Source: Clostridium fessum
GTDB taxonomy: Bacteria; Bacillota; Clostridia; Lachnospirales; Lachnospiraceae
Length of the DNA stretch: 64,000 bases
Direction: 5' to 3'
NCBI RefSeq assembly: GCF_003024715.1
Contig: NZ_PYLO01000003.1
Span: 124,001 to 188,000 of the forward strand
Made by a program: the position numbers and the translations under genes. This document shows positions 17,656 through 27,200 of this stretch, piece by piece. Within the stretch, counting starts at the first letter, position 1, and each line of letters opens with the position of its first letter. Under the pieces are notes generated by a model that worked only from the letters and a program-made list of their open reading frames with translations, had not been told where the DNA came from and did no database searches.

Positions 17656-18969
17656 TCAGCTTACCACATATATTGTTCTTTTCAAATATTCCGCAAGCAT
17701 ATATAACGGAACATTTGTCAGCCAGTCTTCCTGCTTATAATTTGACATACTGCTACGAATCGCCATGCCCGGCTTATATTTATCGCAAAATGCCCTCAAA
17801 CTCCTGGCACGGAGATTCTGTTCTGCCTTCACCTCAATCGGAACGCAGTCTAAATCTCCCTGCAACATAAAATCTATCTCCCCAGTTGATCGTGCTGTTG
17901 CAAAATAATAAAGCGGATATCCTGCAGCGTGTAACTCCTGTGCAACATACTGTTCCGTAAGTGCCCCCTTGAATTCTTCAAAGATCCGGCTTCCCTCCAA
18001 TAGAAGTCTTGCTGATAGTCCGGCCTTTGCTGTTAACAATCCCACATCGAACATGAACATTTTAAAACTGTTCATTTCCATGTACGCAATCAGTGGAATA
18101 TCTGGCTTTGATACTCTATAGCTTTTCAGGATTAACCCTGCATCTTCCAACCACTGAATTGCAAGTTCAAAATCTTTTGCCCGTGCACCCTCTCGTAGTG
18201 CTCCATACATAAACTTACGATTTTCCTTAGCCAATTGGGAAGGAATCGAATTCCAGACCATCATGATGCGCGGAACAACTTCCTTTGGCGCATGTTTGCT
18301 AAAATCCTCTTCATAGTACTGCAGAAGATTGTTTTGGATCTCACGTACCTCAAATAGATCATCGGAATCAATATATGTCTGGACTACTTCTGGCATTCCG
18401 CCCACATAATAATACTTTTTTAACAAATCCGTATATTTCCCGGCATATGCATTGATCAGTTCATAATCTTGGGACCTCAACGCTTCATGCAACCCCTTTT
18501 CACCAACTGCCAAAATGAATTCATTGAAGCTCATAGGGCATAATTTTAAAAAATCAACTTTCCCAACAGGAAAGGATGTTCCCTGATGTAATGCAACACC
18601 GAGCAGGGAACCAGCTGCAATGATAGAATACTGCGGTGCATTCTCATAGAAATATTTTAAAGATGCCAGCGCCTTTGGTGCTTCCTGGATCTCATCAAAA
18701 ATAATCAATGTATTTTCAGCCTGAAAACTCTTTCCGTACTCAATTTTGATTGCAGAAAGGATCCGCTTTAAGTCAAAGTCTAGGTCAAATACATCCTTCA
18801 TTGCTTTATTATTATCAAAATTGATATAGACTGTATTTTCATAGAACCTGGCTCCAAATTCCTTCATAATCCAGGTTTTTCCGACCTGGCGCGCTCCTTG
18901 TATGATCAGCGGCTTTCTGTTCTTTTTATTCATCCATCGTTCCAGTTTCGTAAACAGCTCTCTTTCCAT
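17656..18969 (-). CDS. AAA_14/DUF4143 ATP-binding protein
   Basis: Protein of 437 residues in two parts. The N-terminal AAA-type ATPase has Walker A GARQVGKT (25-32) and Walker B TLIIFDEIQEAP. The C-terminal DUF4143 region ends in a PD-(D/E)xK-like fold with TGEIDFMLQ and PIEVKAEQN. Such proteins are frequent, patchily distributed accessory genes; a role in toxin-antitoxin-like systems or DNA metabolism has been guessed but not shown. The DNA looks more AT-rich than the flanking operons, and the neighbours are a lone PNPOx protein and a broken regulator, so acquisition by transfer is plausible. Good GC-rich ribosome binding sites are lacking upstream. Confidence 0.88.
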   Translation of the reverse strand: MERELFTKLERWMNKKNRKPLIIQGARQVGKTWIMKEFGARFYENTVYINFDNNKAMKDVFDLDFDLKRILSAIKIEYGKSFQAENTLIIFDEIQEAPKALASLKYFYENAPQYSIIAAGSLLGVALHQGTSFPVGKVDFLKLCPMSFNEFILAVGEKGLHEALRSQDYELINAYAGKYTDLLKKYYYVGGMPEVVQTYIDSDDLFEVREIQNNLLQYYEEDFSKHAPKEVVPRIMMVWNSIPSQLAKENRKFMYGALREGARAKDFELAIQWLEDAGLILKSYRVSKPDIPLIAYMEMNSFKMFMFDVGLLTAKAGLSARLLLEGSRIFEEFKGALTEQYVAQELHAAGYPLYYFATARSTGEIDFMLQGDLDCVPIEVKAEQNLRARSLRAFCDKYKPGMAIRSSMSNYKQEDWLTNVPLYMLAEYLKRTIYVVS

Positions 18970-19137
18970 TAAGAAACCTCCTGCGCAACATATACATCCA
19001 AAAGCATCTGTATTCTATCTTAACACTTTTTAGGGCATATTTCCATTGCTAAACAGCATTTTTGCGGACATTATTTTATTATAAATCACGTTTTTTCGGT
19101 TAATATTATTATAATTCCAACATTTTTTCGGACATAT

Positions 19138-19257
19138 TCATTCTTCCAGAAGCGCCCATTTGACGACCTCCAGATAGACCGAAAGCGTTTCTTCTTTTTC
19201 GTGTTCCAGAAAATGGGGGAAGGTTCCGCTTGGAATACAGTTGATTTTTATAGCCAT
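19138..19257 (-). CDS. Unrecognised short ORF (39 aa)
   Basis: Reads MAIKINCIPSGTFPHFLEHE and ends VVKWALLEE. No strong ribosome binding site. It could be the remnant of a larger gene in this accessory patch. The remaining parts of 18970-19436 show only a terminator; the first 170 bp are AT-rich with no coding signal. Confidence 0.25.
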   Translation of the reverse strand: MAIKINCIPSGTFPHFLEHEKEETLSVYLEVVKWALLEE

Positions 19258-19376
19258 ATGTAAAGTCTTTTTGTATTGCAAAAAGCTATATCATAGATAT
19301 AAGGATTCCAATCAGTAATGCTTCCCGCACCGTCCAAAGACATCAAAAATGAGGTGTCCTATACAGCCTGATTGGG

Positions 19377-19408
19377 TAAAAAAATACCCCGTTGGCTTCC
19401 CAACGAGG
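19377..19408 (-). terminator. Intrinsic terminator
   Basis: 9-bp stem CCTCGTTGG/CCAACGGGG (one wobble), GAAG loop, then TATTTTTTTA on the minus strand. No intact minus-strand gene lies immediately upstream of it, so it may mark a lost gene or stop read-through from the dehydratase operon. Confidence 0.75.
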
Positions 19409-19436
19409 CATCGAAGATTATAATGTTTTAATTTGA

Positions 19437-20045
19437 TTTCTGATTTCAGAATGTAGATGCATTCTTGGATTTTTATTCACTTTACAGTCCAATCATATAA
19501 AATTATCCCTGGTATCACTCCAGGAATCACTGAATCAGAAACAGGCAGAACGTACAGAAGATGAATTATTCTTCCATACAGAAAATAAAAATGGTCGTAT
19601 TTTTCTCGAGACGACACCGGAAGAATATCTGATTCTCAGCGATCCGATTCATACAGATGACCATCAGAAAATCATCCAGGCTCTTTGCCGCCACATCGGT
19701 TACTGCAATGCCCACGCTCTAAATGCCGGTCATCCTTATGGGGCCATGCTTGATGTGGCAGATTTACGAAAAAATCATCTGGATACCTATGCTTATTTTT
19801 TCACAAAAGTTATAACAAAACCGAAAAATCACCCCTATCACTTAAAACCGGCCGGAACCTACGCAGTTGCTTACTTAATGGGAAATTACTATGACTCGAA
19901 AGCCACCTACGAAAAACTCTTTGATTGGACCGATGAACACAAGTTTAAAACCGGCAAATACTCTTATAAAGAGGCTGTGATCGACGAATTGGCCACAGCC
20001 TCTCCCAGTGAATATCTGACGAAAATATCGATACAAGTGTTTTAA
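19437..20045 (+). pseudogene. MerR-type regulator remnant, C-terminal effector-binding domain only
   Basis: The frame is open from 19437 to the stop at 20045 but has no credible start with the DNA-binding part. Conceptual translation from about 19500 gives a coiled-coil-like stretch (ESLNQKQAERTEDELFFHTE), then a GyrI-like ligand domain (LKPAGTYAVAYLMGNYY, YSYKEAVIDELA). This is the layout of MerR-family multidrug-type activators lacking the N-terminal helix-turn-helix and recognition region. An internal ATG at 19746 could give 99 residues, but that would start inside the domain. Best read as a decapitated gene. Confidence 0.7.
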
Positions 20046-20055
20046 CCCTGCCGCT

Positions 20056-21765
20056 TCATCGCGTTTCCTCCGCACTGCCTTTACATTTCTCATAAGCAAA
20101 TAGCGCCGCTCCCAGCGCACCGCAGAGCTGCGCCTCATCACAGATATAAAGTTTAGCACCAAGCTTCTCTTCCAATGCCTGGATGATACCCTGGTTCTTC
20201 GCCACACCGCCGGTCATCATATATTCGCCTGGATGATCCTTTCCAAGGCGGGCTGCCAACGCGCCGACTTTTGAGGCAACTGACACATTTAAACCGTGGA
20301 TAATATCTGCCACATCCTTATTCTGTGCCACCAGCGACACGACCTCCGACTCTGCAAACACCGTACACATGCTGGAAATCACGATATTATGCTTCCATTC
20401 CAGCCCTTTCACACTCATTTCCTCCAGGGAAAGTCCCAGCGTTTTCGCCATCATTTCCAGAAAACGCCCCGTTCCGGCGGCACATTTGTCATTCATCAGG
20501 AAATTTTTCACGGCTCCCTGTCCGTCGATGCTGATCGCCTTGATATCCTGCCCGCCAATGTCGATGATAGTGCGGACATTCGGATTCAGATAATTTGCGC
20601 CCTTGGCATGGCAGGTAATCTCCGTGATGCTGTCATCCCCGCTGTCAATGTAGGATCGTCCATATCCGGTCGTATCGATCCGCACGATCTCCTCTTTCTT
20701 AATTCCCGCTTTCTCAATCGCCAGATCCAGACTCTTCTCGGCGCTCATCATCGCACCGCCGCCGGTCGGAATAATCATCGTCGATTTAATTTTTCCATCC
20801 TGATCCAGTATGACCACATCCGTACTTGTCGAACCGCTGTCGATTCCCGCTACATAAAAAATGCCCGACTCCATCTTCTTTCTTGCCTCCTCACTGATAC
20901 CTTTTCCCGGATCCATATCCTCTGATCCCTCGATCGTCTCCTCAAATGCCTGAATGCGCGTCAAAAGCTGCCCCGCGCTCTGGCTCGTAAAATCAGTCTC
21001 AATCTTAAGGAGCGGAACCTTGATATCCCGCTTGATACTCGCATACTCAAATCCATAATAATCACAGAACTTGATCGTGTGATAAATAATTCCCTTTAAA
21101 TTCGGATCCAGATACAGACGGTTTCTGCGGATCGAACGGTTCATGCGGAAACACGGCATCTGTCCCAGCAGGACGTCCGCGTAAGAAAGAAACAGCTCCT
21201 CTTCCTCCATATTCCACATTTCATCCTGTACGACCGACAGTTTCCGACCACCCGTACAGGTCAGATTTTCCACATCCATCTGGATATTGTCCCGGATCAT
21301 ATCCTCCAGAATGCCGCTGACCCGCACGCCCAGCACACCAATGTATGGCTCCGTGTTCATTTCCGACGTAATAAAGGACTTGATAAAAGCGCGTTTATCA
21401 AACACTTTCCCGGAATATGCCTCATACGCCTTTTTAAGCCTCCGGATCGTGCCCGCAAATTTCACTTTTTCACATTCATTATCATCATGCGGCAGATCCA
21501 GCATATATAAAAACTTACATTTTCCCGTGCTCTCCACGATATCGTAAACGCGTCGCATCGAATCGCAGCAGTTTACCAGCACCAGCTGTTCAACCTTTCC
21601 TTCCAGCACTGCCTGAATGACCGATTTTCCAAAGCCGCACAGATTTGCATGTGCAATCTGATCCGACTGTTCGAAATTTTCCGGCATTTCCTCCAAAACA
21701 GAACATTCTTCTCCAAACCCCCGGAACAGCTCGATCGGGGTGTACTTACAGACGTAATAAATCAT
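20056..21765 (-). CDS. Fusion of 2-hydroxyacyl-CoA dehydratase-type domain and activator ATPase (BadF/BcrA/FldI family)
   Basis: Oxygen-sensitive electron activator of 569 residues. Residues about 1-290 resemble the HGD-D fold, with cysteines in NLCGFGKSVIQ and LVNCCDSMRRVYD. Residues about 305-565 are the ASKHA-type ATPase, with GIDSGSTSTDVVILD, DIGGQDIKAI, NDKCAAGTGRFLE and SSMCTVFAESEV, whose cysteines ligate the bridging 4Fe-4S cluster of the dimer. Activators of this kind inject a low-potential electron at the cost of ATP. It overlaps the upstream gene by 4 bp, so the two are translationally coupled. Without a CoA-transferase or second dehydratase subunit nearby, the pair may be a double-cubane-cluster reductase (YjiM/YjiL-like) rather than a hydroxyacyl-CoA dehydratase. 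Confidence 0.88.
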   Translation of the reverse strand: MIYYVCKYTPIELFRGFGEECSVLEEMPENFEQSDQIAHANLCGFGKSVIQAVLEGKVEQLVLVNCCDSMRRVYDIVESTGKCKFLYMLDLPHDDNECEKVKFAGTIRRLKKAYEAYSGKVFDKRAFIKSFITSEMNTEPYIGVLGVRVSGILEDMIRDNIQMDVENLTCTGGRKLSVVQDEMWNMEEEELFLSYADVLLGQMPCFRMNRSIRRNRLYLDPNLKGIIYHTIKFCDYYGFEYASIKRDIKVPLLKIETDFTSQSAGQLLTRIQAFEETIEGSEDMDPGKGISEEARKKMESGIFYVAGIDSGSTSTDVVILDQDGKIKSTMIIPTGGGAMMSAEKSLDLAIEKAGIKKEEIVRIDTTGYGRSYIDSGDDSITEITCHAKGANYLNPNVRTIIDIGGQDIKAISIDGQGAVKNFLMNDKCAAGTGRFLEMMAKTLGLSLEEMSVKGLEWKHNIVISSMCTVFAESEVVSLVAQNKDVADIIHGLNVSVASKVGALAARLGKDHPGEYMMTGGVAKNQGIIQALEEKLGAKLYICDEAQLCGALGAALFAYEKCKGSAEETR

Positions 21766-23057
21766 GCGTGTTTCTCCTCCTTGCCCTTTTCCAGCATTTC
21801 CACAAACGCCTGAAGCCGCGTCGATACCTGACCGTCGCTGGTATTGGCAGGGTTGCAGCCGTCACCGTCGAGAATCATCGTCGGAAGTCCTGTCTTTTCT
21901 AAGGACTGCTTAATCAGGCTGGATGCACCGATCGTTCCCTTACAGCCCCAGTGGGCAAATAAAACAGCACCATCCGCTTCCGTGATTCTGGCAAGCCGTT
22001 CCGCTTCCTCAATTCTCTGTTTCACACTGCCATTGTAAATGCAATAGACCATTTTCTCTGCCATCGACTCATACGGGTCTTCCGCATGCATCTCCTGAAA
22101 ACCATCTGCGATGAAATCACAAGCGCGGATGTGCATTTTCTTACTATAATTAAAAATATCCTTAACCGGCTCCTGTAAAAATGGCATGATGTGCATCCAG
22201 ATTACCGAAAGACCATCTCCCCTCGGTGACATCCGCACATCGCGCAGAAGTTTTTCCGTATAGGTAACCGCCGTCTCTGAGCCAGCCATCAGATGGCACA
22301 TAAAAAGCGCATACAATTCATTCGTCAGAGAGGTCACCGGGTCATGCGCACACCGCAGGGCAAGCTGTTTTTTATAATTCGCCGCCGCTTTCCGGCTGTT
22401 ATCTACCGCACTCCGCACTGTTTCCTCCGAAATCCGTCTGTCCGTCGTCTCCTCCAGAAACCGTTTCAATTTCCGCAGCTGATCCGCCACATACAGAACC
22501 GATTCCCGGTTTTTCTCATACGGAACATCAATATAAAAGCCTGGACATTCAAATTTATCTTTTAAATACGGAAACGTCATCATATTTCCATCACACGCAA
22601 GGTTCGTATAAATCATGCAGTTCGGTTTTGGCAGAATCCCCGTCAGCGCCGCCCCCAGAAACACCCTGTGGTACGAACACATCGTCTCCGGAAATCCTTC
22701 TTCCTCCGTTTTCCGAAGAAACGTCTGCTCACACTTCGTTCCCGCCATAAAACAGGACATCGCCTCCACTGAGTACGGCGTCAGCCCTGCCGCCATCACC
22801 AGCTCTCCCGGCACAAATATGCTGACCATCGCCGCATTCTCCGGTTCCGACAGCGACTGAATGATATTTTTCATAACCACCCGCGCCACATACTGTCCCG
22901 ACGACGGCAGCCCCCGATCCGGCAAAAACTGAAGCTTCTTTTCCTGCAGGCGGTATCCCGCAAGAAGCAGCCGACGCGCTTTTTCCGGATCCTTAAGCGC
23001 CTGGCTGCTCACCCTATTTCCAAATTTTTCAATTACATCCATTGTTCTTTCTTCCAT
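21762..23057 (-). CDS. 2-hydroxyacyl-CoA dehydratase D-domain / double-cubane-cluster-type protein
   Basis: Iron-sulfur reductase component of 431 residues. The HGD-D fold is seen in GLTPYSVEAMSCFMAGTKCE, TMCSYHRVFLGAALTG, NLACDGN and the C-terminal FAHWGCKGTIGASS with GQVSTRLQAFVEML. Several cysteines (TKC, MCSY, LACDG, HWGC, DGCN) could hold a 4Fe-4S or a double-cubane cluster. The partner activator follows with a 4-bp overlap. The start is either ATG 23057 or ATG 23042; the latter has GGAAG 8 bp upstream. Substrate not assignable from sequence; what the family does is ATP-driven low-potential reduction. Confidence 0.85.
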   Translation of the reverse strand: MEERTMDVIEKFGNRVSSQALKDPEKARRLLLAGYRLQEKKLQFLPDRGLPSSGQYVARVVMKNIIQSLSEPENAAMVSIFVPGELVMAAGLTPYSVEAMSCFMAGTKCEQTFLRKTEEEGFPETMCSYHRVFLGAALTGILPKPNCMIYTNLACDGNMMTFPYLKDKFECPGFYIDVPYEKNRESVLYVADQLRKLKRFLEETTDRRISEETVRSAVDNSRKAAANYKKQLALRCAHDPVTSLTNELYALFMCHLMAGSETAVTYTEKLLRDVRMSPRGDGLSVIWMHIMPFLQEPVKDIFNYSKKMHIRACDFIADGFQEMHAEDPYESMAEKMVYCIYNGSVKQRIEEAERLARITEADGAVLFAHWGCKGTIGASSLIKQSLEKTGLPTMILDGDGCNPANTSDGQVSTRLQAFVEMLEKGKEEKHA

Positions 23058-23217
23058 TCTTTTAAGTTCATTTTTCTGTCATATCGCCCTGATGCAGATG
23101 GATATAGTTCCGCGCCTTTGCAGGCAAACGGGCATTCTTTATTATAGTCAGTTGGATGGGAATTGTAAATATATCGGATATGAAATGCGAAACTTTAAGA
23201 CCTCAATATGAGCAAAG

Positions 23218-23248
23218 AAAAGCGGCTGACCTCCCGATCAACCGCTTT
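23218..23248 (-). terminator. Terminator of the surface-protein gene
   Basis: Minus strand AAAGCGGTTGA, 8-base loop, TCAGCCGCTTT (one wobble), then TTTTCTTT. Confidence 0.88.
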
Positions 23249-23266
23249 AAATAACTCTTTTACCTA

Positions 23267-26200
23267 TTATCTTCCCGCTTCTTCATCCCAGCTGCCGTCT
23301 TCTTTCACGTACCAGCCGTCCGGTGTCCGGCGTTTTGAATACATGATGCCGGCACTGCCGTCTTGATTCGAATTCAGATAATACCATTTTCCATTGATGA
23401 ACTGCCATCCTGTAAGCATACCCTGGTTTTCGTCCATATAGAACCATCCCTGGTACAGGGTGTCATAGATCCAGCCGGTACTCAGATATCCCTCAGCGCC
23501 AAATGCCCACCATCTGCCGTTGACTTTTTCCCAATGAAATGCACCGGTATTGCCCATAGGCCAGGTGCCGTCACTGTAGCGGAGCCACCAGCCTCTGGCA
23601 TCCTTTATCCAATGGCTGTAACCGTCATTCACTGCCTGATTCGATGCACCGGTGATAACCCCCTGCTCCTCGCTGCGGTAGCCTTTCTGGCTATCTTTGG
23701 TTACTGTGCCGGAACTTACGCTGCTGCTTGTTCCACTGCTGCCCTTTCCACCGCTGTCTTTTCCACCGCTGTCTTTTCGGCCGCCTGAATGACTGCCTGA
23801 GCTTGAAGGCGCTTGCTGAACCGTCACATTGACTGTTTTTACAGCATCATTGAAATTGACCATCGAAGCTTTCACATATACCTGATAAGTTCCCGCATCT
23901 GTAAAGCCCGGGATCTCACTCTGGTAATCCACTCCATTCTTAGAATAAGTAAATACCACTGCATCTGGACTCACATTTGAAAGACCGGTTTCCACAGATG
24001 CCTGGATCTGCGGTTTCTGCTCGGTACCATTGTAGGTAAGCGGATCTGCCGACACAGTCATGGATGCAAAATCACGTGCTATGATGCTACCTTTAATGGA
24101 TGCGCTATTTTCTGTCAGCTCATAATTCTTTGCGTTATCACCTGCTAACGTAATATTTGCCGCCTCAATATTGTGCTCTCCAACATCCGCACTCTGATAT
24201 GCCAAATTCACCTGGTCAGCACGAACATCCTGAGAATCAGGAGTACCAGAATCACTGTAAAGCTGAACGGATAAATTCTGCTCCTCCCTAATATCTGTCG
24301 TTCCATCATAGACTTTATCGAAAGAGTGTCCTGTTATCCGCGCATTTAATTTACACTTGTCGATTGTAAGTATAGCTTGTTTCGATTCATTCGTATAATT
24401 TCTCTGACCCAACAGATGGACAGTGTATGTTCCAGCATCTTTTCGCTCTGTAACTATCATATTATCAGTTCCTGTCCAATATGTCCAATATTGGATTATA
24501 TAATCCGCCCTATCCACTACATCCCCGGAAGCTTCCTGCCAGTTCTCAACCACCTTGATCTCCGGATCCCGGGATTGACCATTATAAATGACTTTCTCTG
24601 GTTCAAGTGTTACTTTTGTATCTGCAAACCTCCGTTGGGTAATATTTGTCTGATTGCCAGAGCAAAATACCTTCGACTCGTAATTATCTACTGTCACTCT
24701 TACAAATACAAACTGCTCCGACTCTGCTACATTCACAATCTTCGGACACTCCGACTTCCACTGAGCTTCTTGTAAATCATCCTTACGATTTGTACTCTTC
24801 AGCTGATATTCATATTTTGCATCACTAGGAATACTACTTGCGCTAATGGCTGCTGCCGGATACCCTTTAGATCCATTATATATACCGCTGGTAGCCGTTA
24901 CGATCAAATTCCAGGAAGCAGGAAAAGCTGCTTTATTAACCGTCAACATTATATAAACCGGATGTTCTCCGGCTTTATAGAATCCGCTTGCCTGTGTATT
25001 CACCTTGATTTTAAATACACCAGCCTTGGTCACCCTCAACTGGCCCCTTTCCTTGTCAATCGTTCCTACTCCCTTATCACTTCCTGTATCTTCAACAAGT
25101 TCATATTGCAGGTTTCCGGCGTTAACCGGTTTCTGAATAGCCGCAAGGTTTTGAACATTGATCGACATATTATCGCGATAATCTGCACTTATTTCCGCTG
25201 TATAAACTGTAATATTATCCGGAATCTGCTTTGCATCATCGGGCAGGCTTCCGGTTCCGCTGATTGTACCGGTATTATTGAATGTTCCGTCGTTTCTTTT
25301 TTCAAATGGACCATTTGAAACAAATTCACCTGCATTGGTAAGTGTACCATTATCAATTATCGTACTTTCGGAGGTTACCTTTCCGCCTCTTGCAACAGTG
25401 AAGGAACTATTCGTAATACATAATCGATCCGTAATCAGTTCTCCGGCTTGGATCGTTGCAGATCTACCACTCTGCAAAAATCCTATTCCACCACTATTAG
25501 ATTTTGTTGAAATTGTTCCACCTGAAAGTTCAAAACTCCCCACATTCTCAATTCCGGGTTTTCCACTTCCGGTTACCGTTAAACTTCCACCAGTCATCTG
25601 AAAATTATTAAGGACATACACACCATTCTTATGTGTTCCCGTAGCAGTAACAGAGCCTCCGTTAATATTTAAATTTCCTTTGCTTTGCACAACAATAGCT
25701 CCTGAGACTGGCTCGCTATTTTGTTCCGCATCGGCAGCTGCTTCTATCGTTCCACTCTCTATCGTCAAGCTGCCTGCGACCACTATTGCGCTGGATGTAT
25801 CATCCCTTGTTTTTTTCGTTGGATAATTCTGAACTTTCAAAGAAGCCGATTCTGGTTCTGCCTTAATCGTCGCGCTTGTCCAGTCATTAATCCTGAGGCC
25901 ACATCCGTTAAAACCCTTTCCTTTTCCCTCTAATACATTGCTTCCATTTAACTCTATCTCCCATGTTCCCCGGCTTAACTCAAGGTTCTGTATGGAAGCA
26001 CTCGTCATTTTTAATTGAAAGCTATTTTCTCCTGAACTAGTAACCCTTATACCGTGATCGTTCAATAAATCCATTACATCGTTATTAACACTAGAAAAAT
26101 TGTGGTCATCAAAGTATAGACTTTTAGAGTCTTCGCCTGAGTTAAAACTTACATGTAACACAGGAGTTCCACTTACTACAGGCATCGCCGCCTGGTCTCC

Positions 26201-26970
26201 TGTCACAGACACTTCCACCACCAGCGCCTCTACATCTTCCGCCAGTTCATATGCCTCCGGCAGCTCTGCTGCAAACTCATAGGTGCCTTCCAGAGGCCAG
26301 CGGTCTTCTTCATCCTGCACGTACTCGCTACAGATCCAGCCAGTGATCGGAATTTTTTCCTCTTCTCCCCCCCCCCCGCTTCGCTTTCTTCTCCGACCTG
26401 GGCAATAATAGCCTGTGGTAAGTACTCCGTGACCTCTTCGAAGGATGGCTGGGCTTCCTCGGTAACTCCGCTAAGCTCTAATTTGCCATCCAGCAGGTTC
26501 TCCTCCGGATCATACCAGGACCATGAGAAGATCTGGGACTTCACAGCCGGTATCACAGTTCCGCCTGGAACTGTCGTATCTTCCATATCCGATGGTGTAC
26601 TGACGGAAGGTGCATTCTCCTGTTTCTCGTCATCCTCTGCTTTGTCGGCAGAATTCTTCTGATCCTTGGTTTCTTCATCATCCGGACTGTTTTCAGAATC
26701 GTCCGCGCCCGTACCGGAAGACACGGCTGTATTCCGTATGCATCCGCTTTCTACAGTGCAGACGTGGGTACATTCCGTCGGCTCTTCTCCTATCTGGGAC
26801 GAGGTTGCCTCCTCATCCGGCTCGCCGTAGCACTCCTCTGTATGCACATGGACACATTTTTTCCTCTCCGTCTTCTGCGGCATATCCGCCCATGCCGTAT
26901 TTCCAAATAATGTCGATACTGCCAATGTCATTGTCAGACACACCGCTGCCGCCCTTCGTATACCTTTCAT
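23267..26970 (-). pseudogene. Large secreted cell-wall-binding protein, frame broken at a poly-G tract
   Basis: Start ATG 26970 has GGAG 8 bp upstream. Residues 1-30 are a signal peptide, followed by two Cys/His motifs (CVHVHTEECYG, CTHVCTVESGC), then acidic linkers. The frame runs into 11 G (26367-26377) and continues out of frame to a stop near 26230. The next frame, starting right after the tract and running to 23267 (over 1000 residues), holds a glycine/asparagine-rich beta-helix-like region, a YDG-type repeat (FDKVYDGTTD) with MBG-like repeats, and C-terminal choline-binding-type wall repeats (WWLRYSDGTW, GRWWAFGAEG, GWFYMDENQG, GKWYYLNSNQ). With 9 or 12 G the two frames join into about 1,235 residues. 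It may be phase-variable, a pseudogene or a sequencing artefact. Confidence 0.85.
26367..26377 (-). repeat. Homopolymeric G11 tract inside the surface-protein gene
   Basis: Eleven consecutive C on the plus strand (G on the coding strand), between GAAGC and AGAAGAGG. Frame restoration needs a multiple of three G; 11 leaves the protein out of frame. Tracts of this length are prone to slippage. Confidence 0.95.
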
Positions 26971-27102
26971 TCTCCCATCTCCTCTCTGTTTACCTTTCAT
27001 CTCTTTTGACGCTCATGAAGTTTAATTCTCATACTGTTATTATTGAACAATTTTCAAAAAATGTCAACAAACTATACACAATATATGCTTGGTACCGTTA
27101 TT

Positions 27103-27137
27103 GTTACTGTTCACGGGTAGGCACTTTTGGAACCGAA
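27103..27137 (-). repeat. Partial repeat, subfamily B end (B6)
   Basis: Begins GTTACTGTTCACGGGTAGGC and continues through the hairpin-2 sequence CACTTTTGGAACCGAA, the same as the start of B2 at 42768, then stops matching. Located just 3' of the helicase gene. Confidence 0.85.
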
Positions 27138-27200
27138 CGACATTTCTCCTTTGTCCTCAAACTTTTTTGCCTGATTTCCCGATTTTCATTGTGAATTTCG

